A stretch of 64,000 nt of DNA from an uncultured Thermoguttaceae bacterium (GTDB taxonomy: Bacteria > Planctomycetota > Planctomycetia > Pirellulales > Thermoguttaceae): positions 23,321 to 87,320 of the forward strand of contig CALIRO010000050.1 in the NCBI GenBank assembly GCA_938042245.1. Reading direction: 5' to 3'. A program made the position numbers and the translations under genes. Within the stretch, counting starts at the first letter, position 1; each line of letters starts with the position of its first letter. The notes below the pieces were generated by a model that made no database searches, was not told where the DNA came from, and saw nothing but the letters and a program-made list of their open reading frames with translations. Positions 37,301 to 45,006 of the stretch are shown here, piece by piece.

Positions 37301-37493
37301 GGCCTCTCCGGAAGGGGTCTATCATTTATGTGGAAATGTGTTCGAATGGCTCGAAAGTGGAGAAGCCATAGGAGGCGCTTACAATGCCTCCTGCCAAAGC
37401 TTCGGGGCCCCTCCGTACGAAAATCCCGTCCCTGGGGAGAGAGACGGTAAACCTTTTATCGGATTTCGATGGATCTGCCTTTTGCCTTCCTAG
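34326..37493 (+). CDS. Ser/Thr protein kinase fused to two FGE/SUMF1-fold domains
   Basis: A 1055-residue cytoplasmic-type fusion with no evident membrane helix. Residues 1-140 are an unassigned domain, possibly SPFH-like. The kinase domain (about 191-455) is complete: glycine loop LGRGGMGVVWKAWD, VAIK lysine (220), HRD (319-321), DFG (346-348), APE (374-376). Two formylglycine-generating-enzyme-fold domains follow (about 596-855 and 866-1055) with the usual VTNxEY/VTNEEF, RLPTHWEWE/RLPLRHEWE, YPWGD and ELVGNAYEW/HLCGNVFEW blocks and the IGFR end. The catalytic GGSF..C..R..R-type ending is not seen in either, so they are probably binding rather than formylglycine-forming modules. An in-frame stop at 34296 limits the start. 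Confidence 0.85.
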   Translation: MASAITGELWALVWDPLELIVNLPTGGRLPLLCWCELHVRLTNFAQLKTFLGKSEISREELKEQYKPSITDVLTSKFSQMDWTRATSVRSPVADEVTSTLQKENLPGIQVERFLIRTICTWTEYLELRALREELSRRAHQESQAPEKVLSDMDPLLQDLLSPEEQKQLTPARETLRRLCTPGQEIILANQYRLDSSLGRGGMGVVWKAWDLIGGRWVAIKFLPPAFQNHPEEIKRFRESFQHIQRLQHQYICPVYGLHLDERVGYFLVMKYVEGITAWEYRQCCLQRRGTSQFPEEKVLAILKPVAEALDYTHSQRIIHRDIKPNNILIEVDTSDPDRINNVQVIDFGLAATIRSSLSRIQRDESPAGTPAYMAPEQWEGGNCVPQTDQYALAVVAYELLSGHLPFPQENLIILQQAVLNNEPPLITGYNKVNEVLRKGLAKEASARYINCGELVDALEKAFLADKPPEKQGGLISVGDQEKAVSEERLPPATPPSTYQVSCLEGDWIDWTCQPAMARDQQWQARELPAGWKCRSWGALAGVVPLGSGRVALSVVDALQNQAISLTVEIKSLTDFFSFLGFRQIEGGVLREPQNLGGTDFCCVPGGFFPLGYHPNPQRTDWLRTLRARGFPIDDQVARQQWPGGIGHCNSFLISRFKVTNQEYAEFVQAVGGHRPPHWSESRPPRGTERHPVTNISYEDAQAYCQWKTQKAQEANLPILYRLPTHWEWEKAARGGCSSLESAFEEAAQPNGPGRIYPWGDQFQDTSLNSRTGRGIAQIQNVNVLMGLPTPWKVCELVGNAYEWVDGGCVKSGAVYKYLRGVPWDEPGEFRGLVFYRGVYADSQVRQENIGFRCVISPRRSDPPQQAYVPLGRCMFVDGAGRRQLVGYRFGIARFAVTNEEFHQFRPEHKYPQWERWRPVVNVSWQEAQEFCQWKTQQEGRCYRLPLRHEWELACRGQEGRSYPWGDEYVSYWCNSLESGWGQPIDVDTLPQGASPEGVYHLCGNVFEWLESGEAIGGAYNASCQSFGAPPYENPVPGERDGKPFIGFRWICLLPS

Positions 37494-38246
37494 AGGGAAG
37501 GAGGTAGGAAGACTAATTGATCGCATTTCCCGTAGTTGGCCCAAAGCCGCCACCCCTCTCTACAGGGCGCGCAAGCCACCAATCTGGACGAGGTACTCAT
37601 ACGGACAAGCCCATTTTTTTCTGTGTCGGTTCGATGGGTTCTGTTAAGGAAAATAGAACGATGTTCGCCTCCTTCTGGAGCTTTGATTTTGAGTTTAATT
37701 TTCGTAAGCAGATTTCCAATCGGTGTTGGTTTTTCCCCGGATCTCTGGCGATGGTCAGATGGGGGACTCCAGTAAAATATCCTGTAGCCTCCCCTACTTG
37801 CCGATAAAGTACTTCAAGCAATCCATTTAGAATAAGGTGCTAACTTCTTGCAATACTGATGGGTATCAGGGTGTAAGTACTTGGTGCCTTTTAGGTTCAG
37901 ATTATGCCCCAAGCGTTTTGTAGGCGAAAGTGTTTACGTTGAGGAAAGTATTTTCCTCTTTTGTACATGATTGATGAACTAATTAAGTTCGCCTTTTACC
38001 GGTTTGTATCACTTCTTTTGGGTCTGATATTTTCATAGAACCCATCTTTGTCCATATCGTTTTCCAAGTCCAATGTTTACAACCGGATAGGAGGTTGGTT
38101 CTGGGGCTCGGCTTCAAAATTGACAAAGGTCGAGCTACCCCAGAAAGGGTAAAAATACAGTACCTGCTGTGAGTAGGGGTTTGCCGGTAATGCATAAAAC
38201 TGATAAGGAATCCCTTAGCCCGAATTGACGTGGTAAGGAACTATCT
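37494..38246. other. 750-base gap inside the chaperone/ExbB-like cluster
   Basis: No coding frame here has a family resemblance or good ribosome-binding site. The stretch is AT-rich, without repeats of the two dispersed families. It is the largest gap in the cluster and separates the kinase gene from the ExbB-like gene, so the cluster may have at least two transcripts. Confidence 0.5.
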
Positions 38247-40145
38247 ATGAACTCGTTGGTCCGGCAAGCGCGATATATTTTTCTGTTGGCCCTTGGCGGA
38301 GGCGTATTTTGCAGCCTTGGGTTGGCTTGGTGGGCTTCGGAAGCATTTCCCTGGGAACCAGTTCCCCATTGGGAAAGGTCTTTTTGGGAACCGATGCAAC
38401 ATAAGCTGGAGTGGATAAGGGCATTGTTGGTCAACTGCCAACCTATATTTACTTTCTTGATTTTTTCTCCCGCGTTGACGGGGCTGTTTTTTGAAATTGG
38501 CCTGAGTGCTACGATTTTTCCTGGGGCATATTTCCGGCGGCATAAAAGAGAAAAGATCTTTCACAGCCTGTGGCAACAGAAGTGGGCAACAGTTTCCCAA
38601 GTGTTAAATCGAGAAGGTGTAGAAGCCGCTTTGCAATATCATCGGAATGCTCAAGAGGAGGACGAAAATCAACTGCTCAGCATTTTCCTGTATGTGGAAG
38701 TTTGTCAATGGGTCCTTCCGTTGATGGGTTTTTTGGGGACCGTCTGGGGATTACATCAAGCGATCGGTCCGTTAAAAGAAGGGGTAAGCCTTATGATGCA
38801 TGCCCTGAGCAATCCACAAGCCCAGCAACTCCGGGAACAGGCGATGAGCTATTTTGGGGAGGGATTTGCGGGATTGCGAGTGGCTTTCGATACCACGTTT
38901 GTGGCCCTCATTTGGGTTGTGGTGGTGGGGTTACTGTTAGAGAGACTCCGGAGGCGGGCCTTTCATTTGTTGAGCGGCCTGGGCCAATCGATTGACCAAC
39001 AGATCCGGACGGAAGGAAGGATCTCTTCGATTCGGGAAATCCTTTTACAATTACGAGAAGCTCTTTTCCAACCCCCTCAAGACGAAAGGCAGCCTTCTTC
39101 TGGATGGTTGGCTCTTCTCTATGAGCGGATCAGTGAGGGTTTGGGCGAGGTCCAAGATAGTAGATGGATGGCTTATTTGACCTGCCTATCGCAGATAGCG
39201 AAACTGCTCCAGGAGGGCCTTTTCCGGCAGACCCAACCGGGGGGATCGCCTGTGCCCCTTCTGCAGAGCGTGGAAGCTACGGTTCAGGAAGGATTATTGG
39301 CTCAGGGGGGAGGAACTCGCGTGCCGTTATTACAGTTGGGCCTTCTGCAAGAGGGAAAAGGCGAAAGGCTGGTCTCTCAGCTCTCGCAAGCCATTATGAG
39401 TTTACAACAGTTGCACCACGACGTGATTTCGTGTTTAGAAGAGTTTTTGAAAGTAGTGCGAAACAAATCTGTACCTGACCTACAACGGATCCACGACTTA
39501 TTGGAGGAAATTTTACGAGAAGGATTAAAGAGAACTTATGTTCAATGGCGTCACCTGAAACCCGAAGTCCACGAAATTCTGGAGCGTCTTCGAGCTAGGC
39601 GAGGACATCCCCGTCCGCCTAGTACCTCGGAGTTGGACAAGGTCTGGCTGGAATCGATCAACGAAAATTTGTTGGATGGTTTATACGTAGAGAGACTGAG
39701 CATTAAGGTAGTTGGAGTGGCCAATCGCGCTTCCCGGATTTGTGTTGCCGGAGAGACCCAACAGATCTATTTTGTCCGGGATCAATCGATCCATTGGATT
39801 GATCGGGTGTTTCAGGTGCGGCCCGGAATAGCGTGGACAGGGTCTTTGCGATTACCTGACTTTACGCCTCCGACACGGATTGAATCGCTTACGTATAGTC
39901 CGGCCGCAAATACTCTGTTTGTCCTTTCAACGGACGGCACGGTAACGGCTTTGAAACAAGACGGCCTATGTGAGTACCCCCCGAACGCCCTGAGACTTTT
40001 CGAGGGAAGCAGCTTGCTTTGGTTTCCCAGCAGGTTGGGGTTGCCGAGAGTTGTCTGTTGGATCCCTTCTGGAGGGGGGGCGAGATTTGGAATTAGCCTC
40101 CTTGGGGGAGGACCCGCCCTTGGAGTTCGACCAGCAGTTGCGTGA
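38247..40145 (+). CDS. MotA/TolQ/ExbB-like proton-channel subunit with long cytoplasmic tail (frame broken near end)
   Basis: A 632-residue product as read. Four hydrophobic segments fall at about 10-30, 67-92, 147-165 and 208-233. The last two carry the family signature: LPLMGFLGTVWGLHQAI and GLRVAFDTTFVALIWVVVVGLLLERL, the TolQ/ExbB/MotA pattern (PLLGLLGTVxGM and GLxxALxTTxxGL). Such proteins form the proton-driven ring around an ExbD/TolR/MotB partner. A helical tail (about 235-450) and a beta-propeller-like start (from about 480) follow. The frame shifts at a seven-G run (40074-40080); the last 23 residues after it look non-native, while the matching propeller continuation is in the next frame (40051-40698). 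Removing one G would give an 816-residue protein. Confidence 0.82.
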   Translation: MNSLVRQARYIFLLALGGGVFCSLGLAWWASEAFPWEPVPHWERSFWEPMQHKLEWIRALLVNCQPIFTFLIFSPALTGLFFEIGLSATIFPGAYFRRHKREKIFHSLWQQKWATVSQVLNREGVEAALQYHRNAQEEDENQLLSIFLYVEVCQWVLPLMGFLGTVWGLHQAIGPLKEGVSLMMHALSNPQAQQLREQAMSYFGEGFAGLRVAFDTTFVALIWVVVVGLLLERLRRRAFHLLSGLGQSIDQQIRTEGRISSIREILLQLREALFQPPQDERQPSSGWLALLYERISEGLGEVQDSRWMAYLTCLSQIAKLLQEGLFRQTQPGGSPVPLLQSVEATVQEGLLAQGGGTRVPLLQLGLLQEGKGERLVSQLSQAIMSLQQLHHDVISCLEEFLKVVRNKSVPDLQRIHDLLEEILREGLKRTYVQWRHLKPEVHEILERLRARRGHPRPPSTSELDKVWLESINENLLDGLYVERLSIKVVGVANRASRICVAGETQQIYFVRDQSIHWIDRVFQVRPGIAWTGSLRLPDFTPPTRIESLTYSPAANTLFVLSTDGTVTALKQDGLCEYPPNALRLFEGSSLLWFPSRLGLPRVVCWIPSGGGARFGISLLGGGPALGVRPAVA

Positions 40146-40698
40146 TTGGCTGGACCAGCTCCAAGGCCCCCAAGAGAATTCTTTTCCCCTACTCAGGAAC
40201 ACTCAGGAATATCTCTGCATTGCAGGACAACTTCGGCAAGGAGGCTTCGGAGTGCGGGTAGCTCAATTAAGGAATACTCGCTTCCATTCGGTCGCTGGAT
40301 GCTCCTTCGACAATCCGATCCTTTCCTGCGATATTGGAATTTCGCCCCACGGTCCTCTCGTTGTCCTAGGAATACAGAACCAGGGGATCTATGCATGGAG
40401 ATTTTTAGACCGGGATGGCAAGCCCTTTCGGCTTCCCCTGGACGAGACGTATGGGAATGCCCGGGGGCTTTACTTAAATGCCAGCGGCCAGCTTCTGGCA
40501 ACCATCCTTCCCAGAGAAGTGCGTGTATTTTCTCTTGCCAACTTAGAAGATCTCCCATGGCGATTATTTCCGCTCGATTCGGAGCAAGTGGTTCTAAGTG
40601 CTTCGGCGGAAGATCGATCTTGTGTGGTTTTAGGTACGGATAAGAAACGCATATGGCTTCTTTTGTTCGAAGATCCTCAGGAATTGATTTCCCCGTAA
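40051..40698 (+). CDS. Out-of-frame C-terminal beta-propeller-like part of the ExbB-like protein
   Basis: This frame is open from the TTG at 40051 to 40698 and has no convincing start or ribosome-binding site of its own. From about 40081 it encodes WD-like beta segments (CDIGISPHGPLVVLGIQNQGIYAWRF; YLNASGQLLATILPREVRVFSL; SASAEDRSCVVLGTDKKRIW) that continue the propeller begun in the upstream frame (TYSPAANTLFVLSTDGTVTAL). It is most simply the displaced end of the 38247 gene. The alternatives are a separate translationally coupled protein, a natural pseudogene break, a programmed frameshift on the G run, or a sequencing error. Confidence 0.6.
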   Translation: MSVGSLLEGGRDLELASLGEDPPLEFDQQLRDWLDQLQGPQENSFPLLRNTQEYLCIAGQLRQGGFGVRVAQLRNTRFHSVAGCSFDNPILSCDIGISPHGPLVVLGIQNQGIYAWRFLDRDGKPFRLPLDETYGNARGLYLNASGQLLATILPREVRVFSLANLEDLPWRLFPLDSEQVVLSASAEDRSCVVLGTDKKRIWLLLFEDPQELISP

Positions 40699-40731
40699 GA
40701 AAGCCAAATCCACTTATGCAAGGGAGCTCTT

Positions 40732-41274
40732 ATGAGTGTATCGCAGCCCAATCCGATGAGTTCTTCTCAATTGTTAAGCGGGTTGGAGCTTTCCACTCGA
40801 CAGATGGAGGAGGAACTAAGCCACCTCAGACAGAGCCAAGAGACATTAACCCAACTGCTTCACCACATGCTAGAGCAGATGGACCAAATGCGTGCAGTGG
40901 TGGCTGGGGAATTACGGCGGAGTGCCCAAGCTTGGGACTTTTTGTTGGAGATTGCGGATCGGTGTTTTGCCATTTCGGATGCAGCTGTCGAACCTATCCT
41001 TCAGCACCTTTCGGCAGGTTTTCACCGGCTCGGATACCGAGTTTATGGGCTTTGCGGAGAAAAGATAACCGATTGGAACGACTATGAGGTGGTCGGAACG
41101 ATTTCTTCTAAAGAACGGTTGGGGGAGGGGACAAACAAGAGCCCTACGCCTAGCCCCCTAGAGGAAGGCTTTATGCCCTCGTCCTGGGTAGTAGGGCAGA
41201 CGCTAAAGATTGGATTACGTCGCCAGGAGGGGATGATCATTCGGCGAGCAAAAGTGGTTCTCGCCCCCGAGTAA
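40732..41274 (+). CDS. GrpE-like nucleotide-exchange factor (set 2)
   Basis: A 180-residue protein directly before the second Hsp70 gene. An N-terminal coiled coil (about 25-85, with QMEEELSHLRQSQETL and a second helix) leads to a small beta domain: LGYRVYGLCGEKI, DYEVVGTISSKE, then WVVGQTLKIGLRRQEG and MIIRRAKVVLAPE. This matches the GrpE layout, where the wing ends in 'GY-x-x-x-x-x-x-RPAxVxV'. The loop between the strands is Pro/Ser-rich and longer than usual. AAGGGAG precedes the ATG. Distant similarity, but the Hsp70 neighbour 35 bases downstream supports it. Confidence 0.62.
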   Translation: MSVSQPNPMSSSQLLSGLELSTRQMEEELSHLRQSQETLTQLLHHMLEQMDQMRAVVAGELRRSAQAWDFLLEIADRCFAISDAAVEPILQHLSAGFHRLGYRVYGLCGEKITDWNDYEVVGTISSKERLGEGTNKSPTPSPLEEGFMPSSWVVGQTLKIGLRRQEGMIIRRAKVVLAPE

Positions 41275-41309
41275 AGCATTCCTTCAAAACCTGGACAAGA
41301 AAACCCAAG

Positions 41310-43496
41310 ATGCGGATTGAACGTGGAATCGCTATTGATTGGGGGAATACGAATACGGTGGTGATGGTTCGATCGGGTGACCGGATCGAATCTCTTATGC
41401 CCGGAGGCACCCCCTTGATTCCTTCTTACATTCAATATGATAGAGACGGCCAAGTGGTCCAGATCGGCTGGGGAGCAAAGAACGCTCTGCGGATCGGGCA
41501 GCCTTATGTGGTTATGGGAACGAAACGGCTTTTAGGCAGGGCATGGGATTCCGTTATAGCAGTCCATATTCAAAAGGTATATGGTTTGGAAACGCAGAAA
41601 GGGCCTCATGGAGAAATTGTGATTCGGGTGGGTCCAAACTTAGCTTTATCTGTGCAGCAAATTGCGAGAGATTTCTTCGCTGCGATCAAAAAGATGATTG
41701 TGCAGACCTATCCGGAAGATCAGCTTCCCCCGTGTATAGCCACCTGCCCAGTCCAGTATTTAGAGCCACATAAAGCGGAATTACTTCAGATTCTCCAGGA
41801 AGCAGGTTTCGTTATTTGGGAGCAACGGCTTCTGCCGGAAGCCCAAGCAGTTTGTTTTCTTTTGCCCTCTCAGCAAAACGAGCTTACATTGGTGGTCGAT
41901 TGGGGGGGCGGTACGCTGGACCTCGCCATTGTTTCTGAAGGAAGATGTCTTCGATTGGACGGGATTGAGTATGGGTGTGGCGGAGGCGATATGGACATTG
42001 CCATCTTAAACGCTTTGGAAAACACGAACCGGATTCCTCCTCTTGGAGGAGTAGATCGGGCGGTGGTTCGAGAATGGATCGAAAGCCGCAAAGAGCGAGT
42101 CCTGGCCTTGCCCAATGGGGAAAAGCTTCCTCCGGAGCAGGTCCAATTACCTTTGCGTGAACAAGAGGTGGTTCTGAATTTCCAACAGGAAGAGGTGCTC
42201 GAGTGGATTAGACCGATTTTGATCCGATCCCTGAACGCCATTCGCAGCAGTTATTGGCCCTATCGACAGGAGGTTCGCCAGTGTCTATTGGTAGGTGGCC
42301 CTTTTCAGGCTCCGTGTATTGTCCAAGAAGTCCAAGGGATACTTCCCCCTAAATGTAAATTTATTCAGTTACCACCCTTGGTCTCCCCAAGCACGGCGGT
42401 GGCGACAGGGGCTTTAGCGGCTTTTCGTGAGTATCGCTCGATATTAGTCCATGACTATGGAGTGGCGATCGATTGTTTGGATCATTTATTAGGAACGATC
42501 CTTTTACAGCGCGGCCAAGAGTGTCCTGTGGAAAGCCCAGTGGAGATTTTACGTCCTCGGGGCATTCCAGGAACCTGGGTGGATGTGGTAGTGTTTGTCC
42601 GGAGGGCAGATTTAAGCGAACATAAATATATCTATGAAACCTCCGAACGATTTCGCATTCTCCCCCAGTTTGACGATCAGGAAGCGGAGCTTGAAGTTCA
42701 ACTCATCGCCGATCCAAAGGGTATCGTCTCTTTGCATATCTTCGATAGAAAAGCCCAGCAGAGTATGCGTCTTCCGAACCTGGGTCAACAACTCAGTCAT
42801 CCTCTGGACGGCCCTCCCTATCGCTCGGATGAAGAAGCTATCGGAGCATGGTTAAAGCGGCTATGGGAGAAATATCTCTATAAAGTGGCTATAAGCCCTA
42901 GGGGAGAGGAAGATCCTTTTTCGCCCTCCCTAATCCAAATCTTTCTCCAACAGGAATTAGAGGGACAAAAGATCATAAAAGAAGACCTCCAAACAAGGGC
43001 TCGAACTTTGGGAGAAGAGATCCTCAGTTGGATCAATCGATATCTAGGTTCTGCGCTTCCCGGACAGGCCATAGAGGCCATCCAGACTCTCCGGAACCAT
43101 CTTCAGGCTCTAGGGAGTTCTCTTTGTAGTGATGCATTTTTTGAGCTTTTAAGAGATTTCCTTCAAAACGTTCAGGAAATTTTGGCGCTGGTGGTTAGAC
43201 AATGGGGGACAGTCGATCTACTTCCGCAACTGCAACGATTCCGAACCGCCTCACCGGGCCAGTCGCCAGAAGTCCCTATCTTAATCCACAGGCTCCCACA
43301 AATATTGAGCTATTTTACAGGTAGCGAGGAAGAATACCGAGTGCTACTGAATCTTTTGGCCGAACTTCAAGCTCACCTCCAGAACCCCTCGGAACTCCGA
43401 GACTGCTTCTGGCGTATCCACCAAATCATCCAGTTCCGTTATCAAATGCGCGTTTTAGAAAGCCATATGGACCAAAACGACCTGCACGGAGGTTAA
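41310..43496 (+). CDS. Divergent Hsp70-like ATPase (set 2)
   Basis: A 728-residue protein with an Hsp70/actin-type ATPase domain: phosphate-1 motif AIDWGNTNTVVMV (residues 8-20), phosphate-2 VVDWGGGTLDLAIV (195-208), GGGDMD after it, and adenosine motif LLVGGPFQAP (326-335). Trp replaces Leu/Phe in both phosphate loops, unlike DnaK. The part after about 380 is a short substrate-binding-like beta region (about 390-500) and a helical C-terminus with no lid motif. It ends four bases before the next gene (43501), so translational coupling is likely. Probably a specialised chaperone or scaffold rather than DnaK. Confidence 0.85.
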   Translation: MRIERGIAIDWGNTNTVVMVRSGDRIESLMPGGTPLIPSYIQYDRDGQVVQIGWGAKNALRIGQPYVVMGTKRLLGRAWDSVIAVHIQKVYGLETQKGPHGEIVIRVGPNLALSVQQIARDFFAAIKKMIVQTYPEDQLPPCIATCPVQYLEPHKAELLQILQEAGFVIWEQRLLPEAQAVCFLLPSQQNELTLVVDWGGGTLDLAIVSEGRCLRLDGIEYGCGGGDMDIAILNALENTNRIPPLGGVDRAVVREWIESRKERVLALPNGEKLPPEQVQLPLREQEVVLNFQQEEVLEWIRPILIRSLNAIRSSYWPYRQEVRQCLLVGGPFQAPCIVQEVQGILPPKCKFIQLPPLVSPSTAVATGALAAFREYRSILVHDYGVAIDCLDHLLGTILLQRGQECPVESPVEILRPRGIPGTWVDVVVFVRRADLSEHKYIYETSERFRILPQFDDQEAELEVQLIADPKGIVSLHIFDRKAQQSMRLPNLGQQLSHPLDGPPYRSDEEAIGAWLKRLWEKYLYKVAISPRGEEDPFSPSLIQIFLQQELEGQKIIKEDLQTRARTLGEEILSWINRYLGSALPGQAIEAIQTLRNHLQALGSSLCSDAFFELLRDFLQNVQEILALVVRQWGTVDLLPQLQRFRTASPGQSPEVPILIHRLPQILSYFTGSEEEYRVLLNLLAELQAHLQNPSELRDCFWRIHQIIQFRYQMRVLESHMDQNDLHGG

Positions 43497-43500
43497 AACC

Positions 43501-44598
43501 ATGAGTTTCCAAGAGGCGATGAAGATCTTCGAATATCGCCAAGCTGTCCAAGAGCTGGACCTCCCTAAAGTCGACTCCCTCTGGGAAGGCCTGCACCATC
43601 TCTCCTGCGCGCAAGATCCTCAGCAGAGACTCTCTTCGACTCAGCTTCCAGAACTCCAAGCACTCCACGACCTCAGTTGGGTGCTTACTCAGATCGAGCC
43701 GGCGGCGCTTGACGATCTGGAGCAATTAAGCCGCTCCGTCCGGAAGGCTTTAATAGCGTCCTTCGGGCCTTATGTTTTCCAATGCTGCGAGAAGTTTTCC
43801 GTTGAAGGCCTCCTTTTACCCTTCGCGAAAACCTTCCGCCAGGGGATTGGGGTGGTACCATTTCTCCTTTCCTGGCTTGCTGGGGAAGATCTCCCCGGAA
43901 GGAATCTTCAGCTCCCCTCAGAAGATTTTGTAGTCAGTTTTGCTCGACTCTTTGTGAAGCGATTCATCGCCTCCAAATTTCCTTCTCGTCGTACGTCGCG
44001 AGAAGCAAGAGGTGGAAAAATCTTCCTAGGATGGAAAGAGCCATGTAACTTATGCAATAATGAAGGAATTGATAGAACTCAACTCGAACCTTTACTGAAC
44101 CAAATTCGTCGGGCGGTCCTGGCTGCCGTACGCTTAGGCCCCCCAACGAGGGTTCGTCCCCCTCTTCTCGGACAGTTGATCCAGTTTCTCGGAGGGCAAA
44201 AACGATGCTTGCAGTGCCACGGAACGGGAGTAAATCTCCAGGATGCTGAAGTGCTCCGCGCTGTTACAACCGGAATAGCTCAGGGGAGGCCCATTCTAGA
44301 GCACCTCTGGGAGAACCATTTTTGTCCAAATTGTTTTGGCAGCGGAAACTGGCAGGCAGGTCTCCAAACTCCCCTTCCCAATCATCCTACGAAAACCGTT
44401 CAGGATCTGCTCCTGGGAGTCGCTGACGGACTTACTCCCAGACAACTTCTGGATCTGCTCGGGGAGAGGATTTTGTGCAAAATCTGCTCCCGCTGGCTTC
44501 AGATCCCTCCCGATGCACAAGAAGGATGGATCTGTCCCATCGTGGATGGTTACGGGCAGATCCAATTATGGGCTTGCATCCAGTGGGAAAGAAATTAG
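43501..44598 (+). CDS. DnaJ-type zinc-finger-like protein without J domain (set 2)
   Basis: A 365-residue protein four bases after the Hsp70 gene, with GGAGG before its ATG. Four half-motifs match the DnaJ cysteine-rich CxxCxGxG pattern in order: Cys182/185 (CNLCNNEG), Cys236/239 (CLQCHGTG), Cys275/278 (CPNCFGSG) and Cys326/329 (CKIC). In DnaJ these lie within about 70 residues; here they are spread over about 150 by helical inserts. The N-terminal 170 residues are helical with no HPD-bearing J domain. Zinc binding and a co-chaperone role with the adjacent Hsp70 are inferred. Confidence 0.65.
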   Translation: MSFQEAMKIFEYRQAVQELDLPKVDSLWEGLHHLSCAQDPQQRLSSTQLPELQALHDLSWVLTQIEPAALDDLEQLSRSVRKALIASFGPYVFQCCEKFSVEGLLLPFAKTFRQGIGVVPFLLSWLAGEDLPGRNLQLPSEDFVVSFARLFVKRFIASKFPSRRTSREARGGKIFLGWKEPCNLCNNEGIDRTQLEPLLNQIRRAVLAAVRLGPPTRVRPPLLGQLIQFLGGQKRCLQCHGTGVNLQDAEVLRAVTTGIAQGRPILEHLWENHFCPNCFGSGNWQAGLQTPLPNHPTKTVQDLLLGVADGLTPRQLLDLLGERILCKICSRWLQIPPDAQEGWICPIVDGYGQIQLWACIQWERN

Positions 44599-44647
44599 CC
44601 GAGTGAACTAGGCTCCGATTTTTGAGGAAGGATGCCCCCAAGTGCCC

Positions 44648-44720
44648 CTGCCGCGCAAGCGGCAGTCCACAAAGCAGAAATCCGTCGGAAAAGAAATGGG
44701 TTTCCTGCTTTCGCAGCGGT
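44648..44720. repeat. Dispersed palindromic element (CGCAAGCGG/CTGCTTTC family)
   Basis: CCGCGCAAGCGGCAGTCCA, then AAGCAGAAATCC, a short A-rich middle and GGTTTCCTGCTTTCGCAGCGG. The two ends are roughly inverted. The closest relative is at 25689-25760. It lies in the 408-base gap (44599-45006) between the zinc-finger and ExbD-like genes, a gap in which I see no gene. Confidence 0.65.
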
Positions 44721-45006
44721 GGCAGGTTGCCTCATTCGGCGGAAATGCTATAGAAATTCACCGACTCTGAAAAGGTACTTCGCTTCTGCATAGGAGCTCG
44801 GCAACCATATTAGGAAAAAAAATGCGCTAGTGCTTTGTTTACTTAGTATTTTGGGATGTGTCCATTTTCCCTTCGGCCAAGGAGCCCGGAAAACCAAAGC
44901 CGCTCTCAATTCTCTTCTCGGCACCTAATCCTAATCTCCGAAATGAGGAAGCCGTAGGTCGGTTGGAAATTCCTGGAGAGTCTTCTGGAACAAGGAACCA
45001 AAAGCC

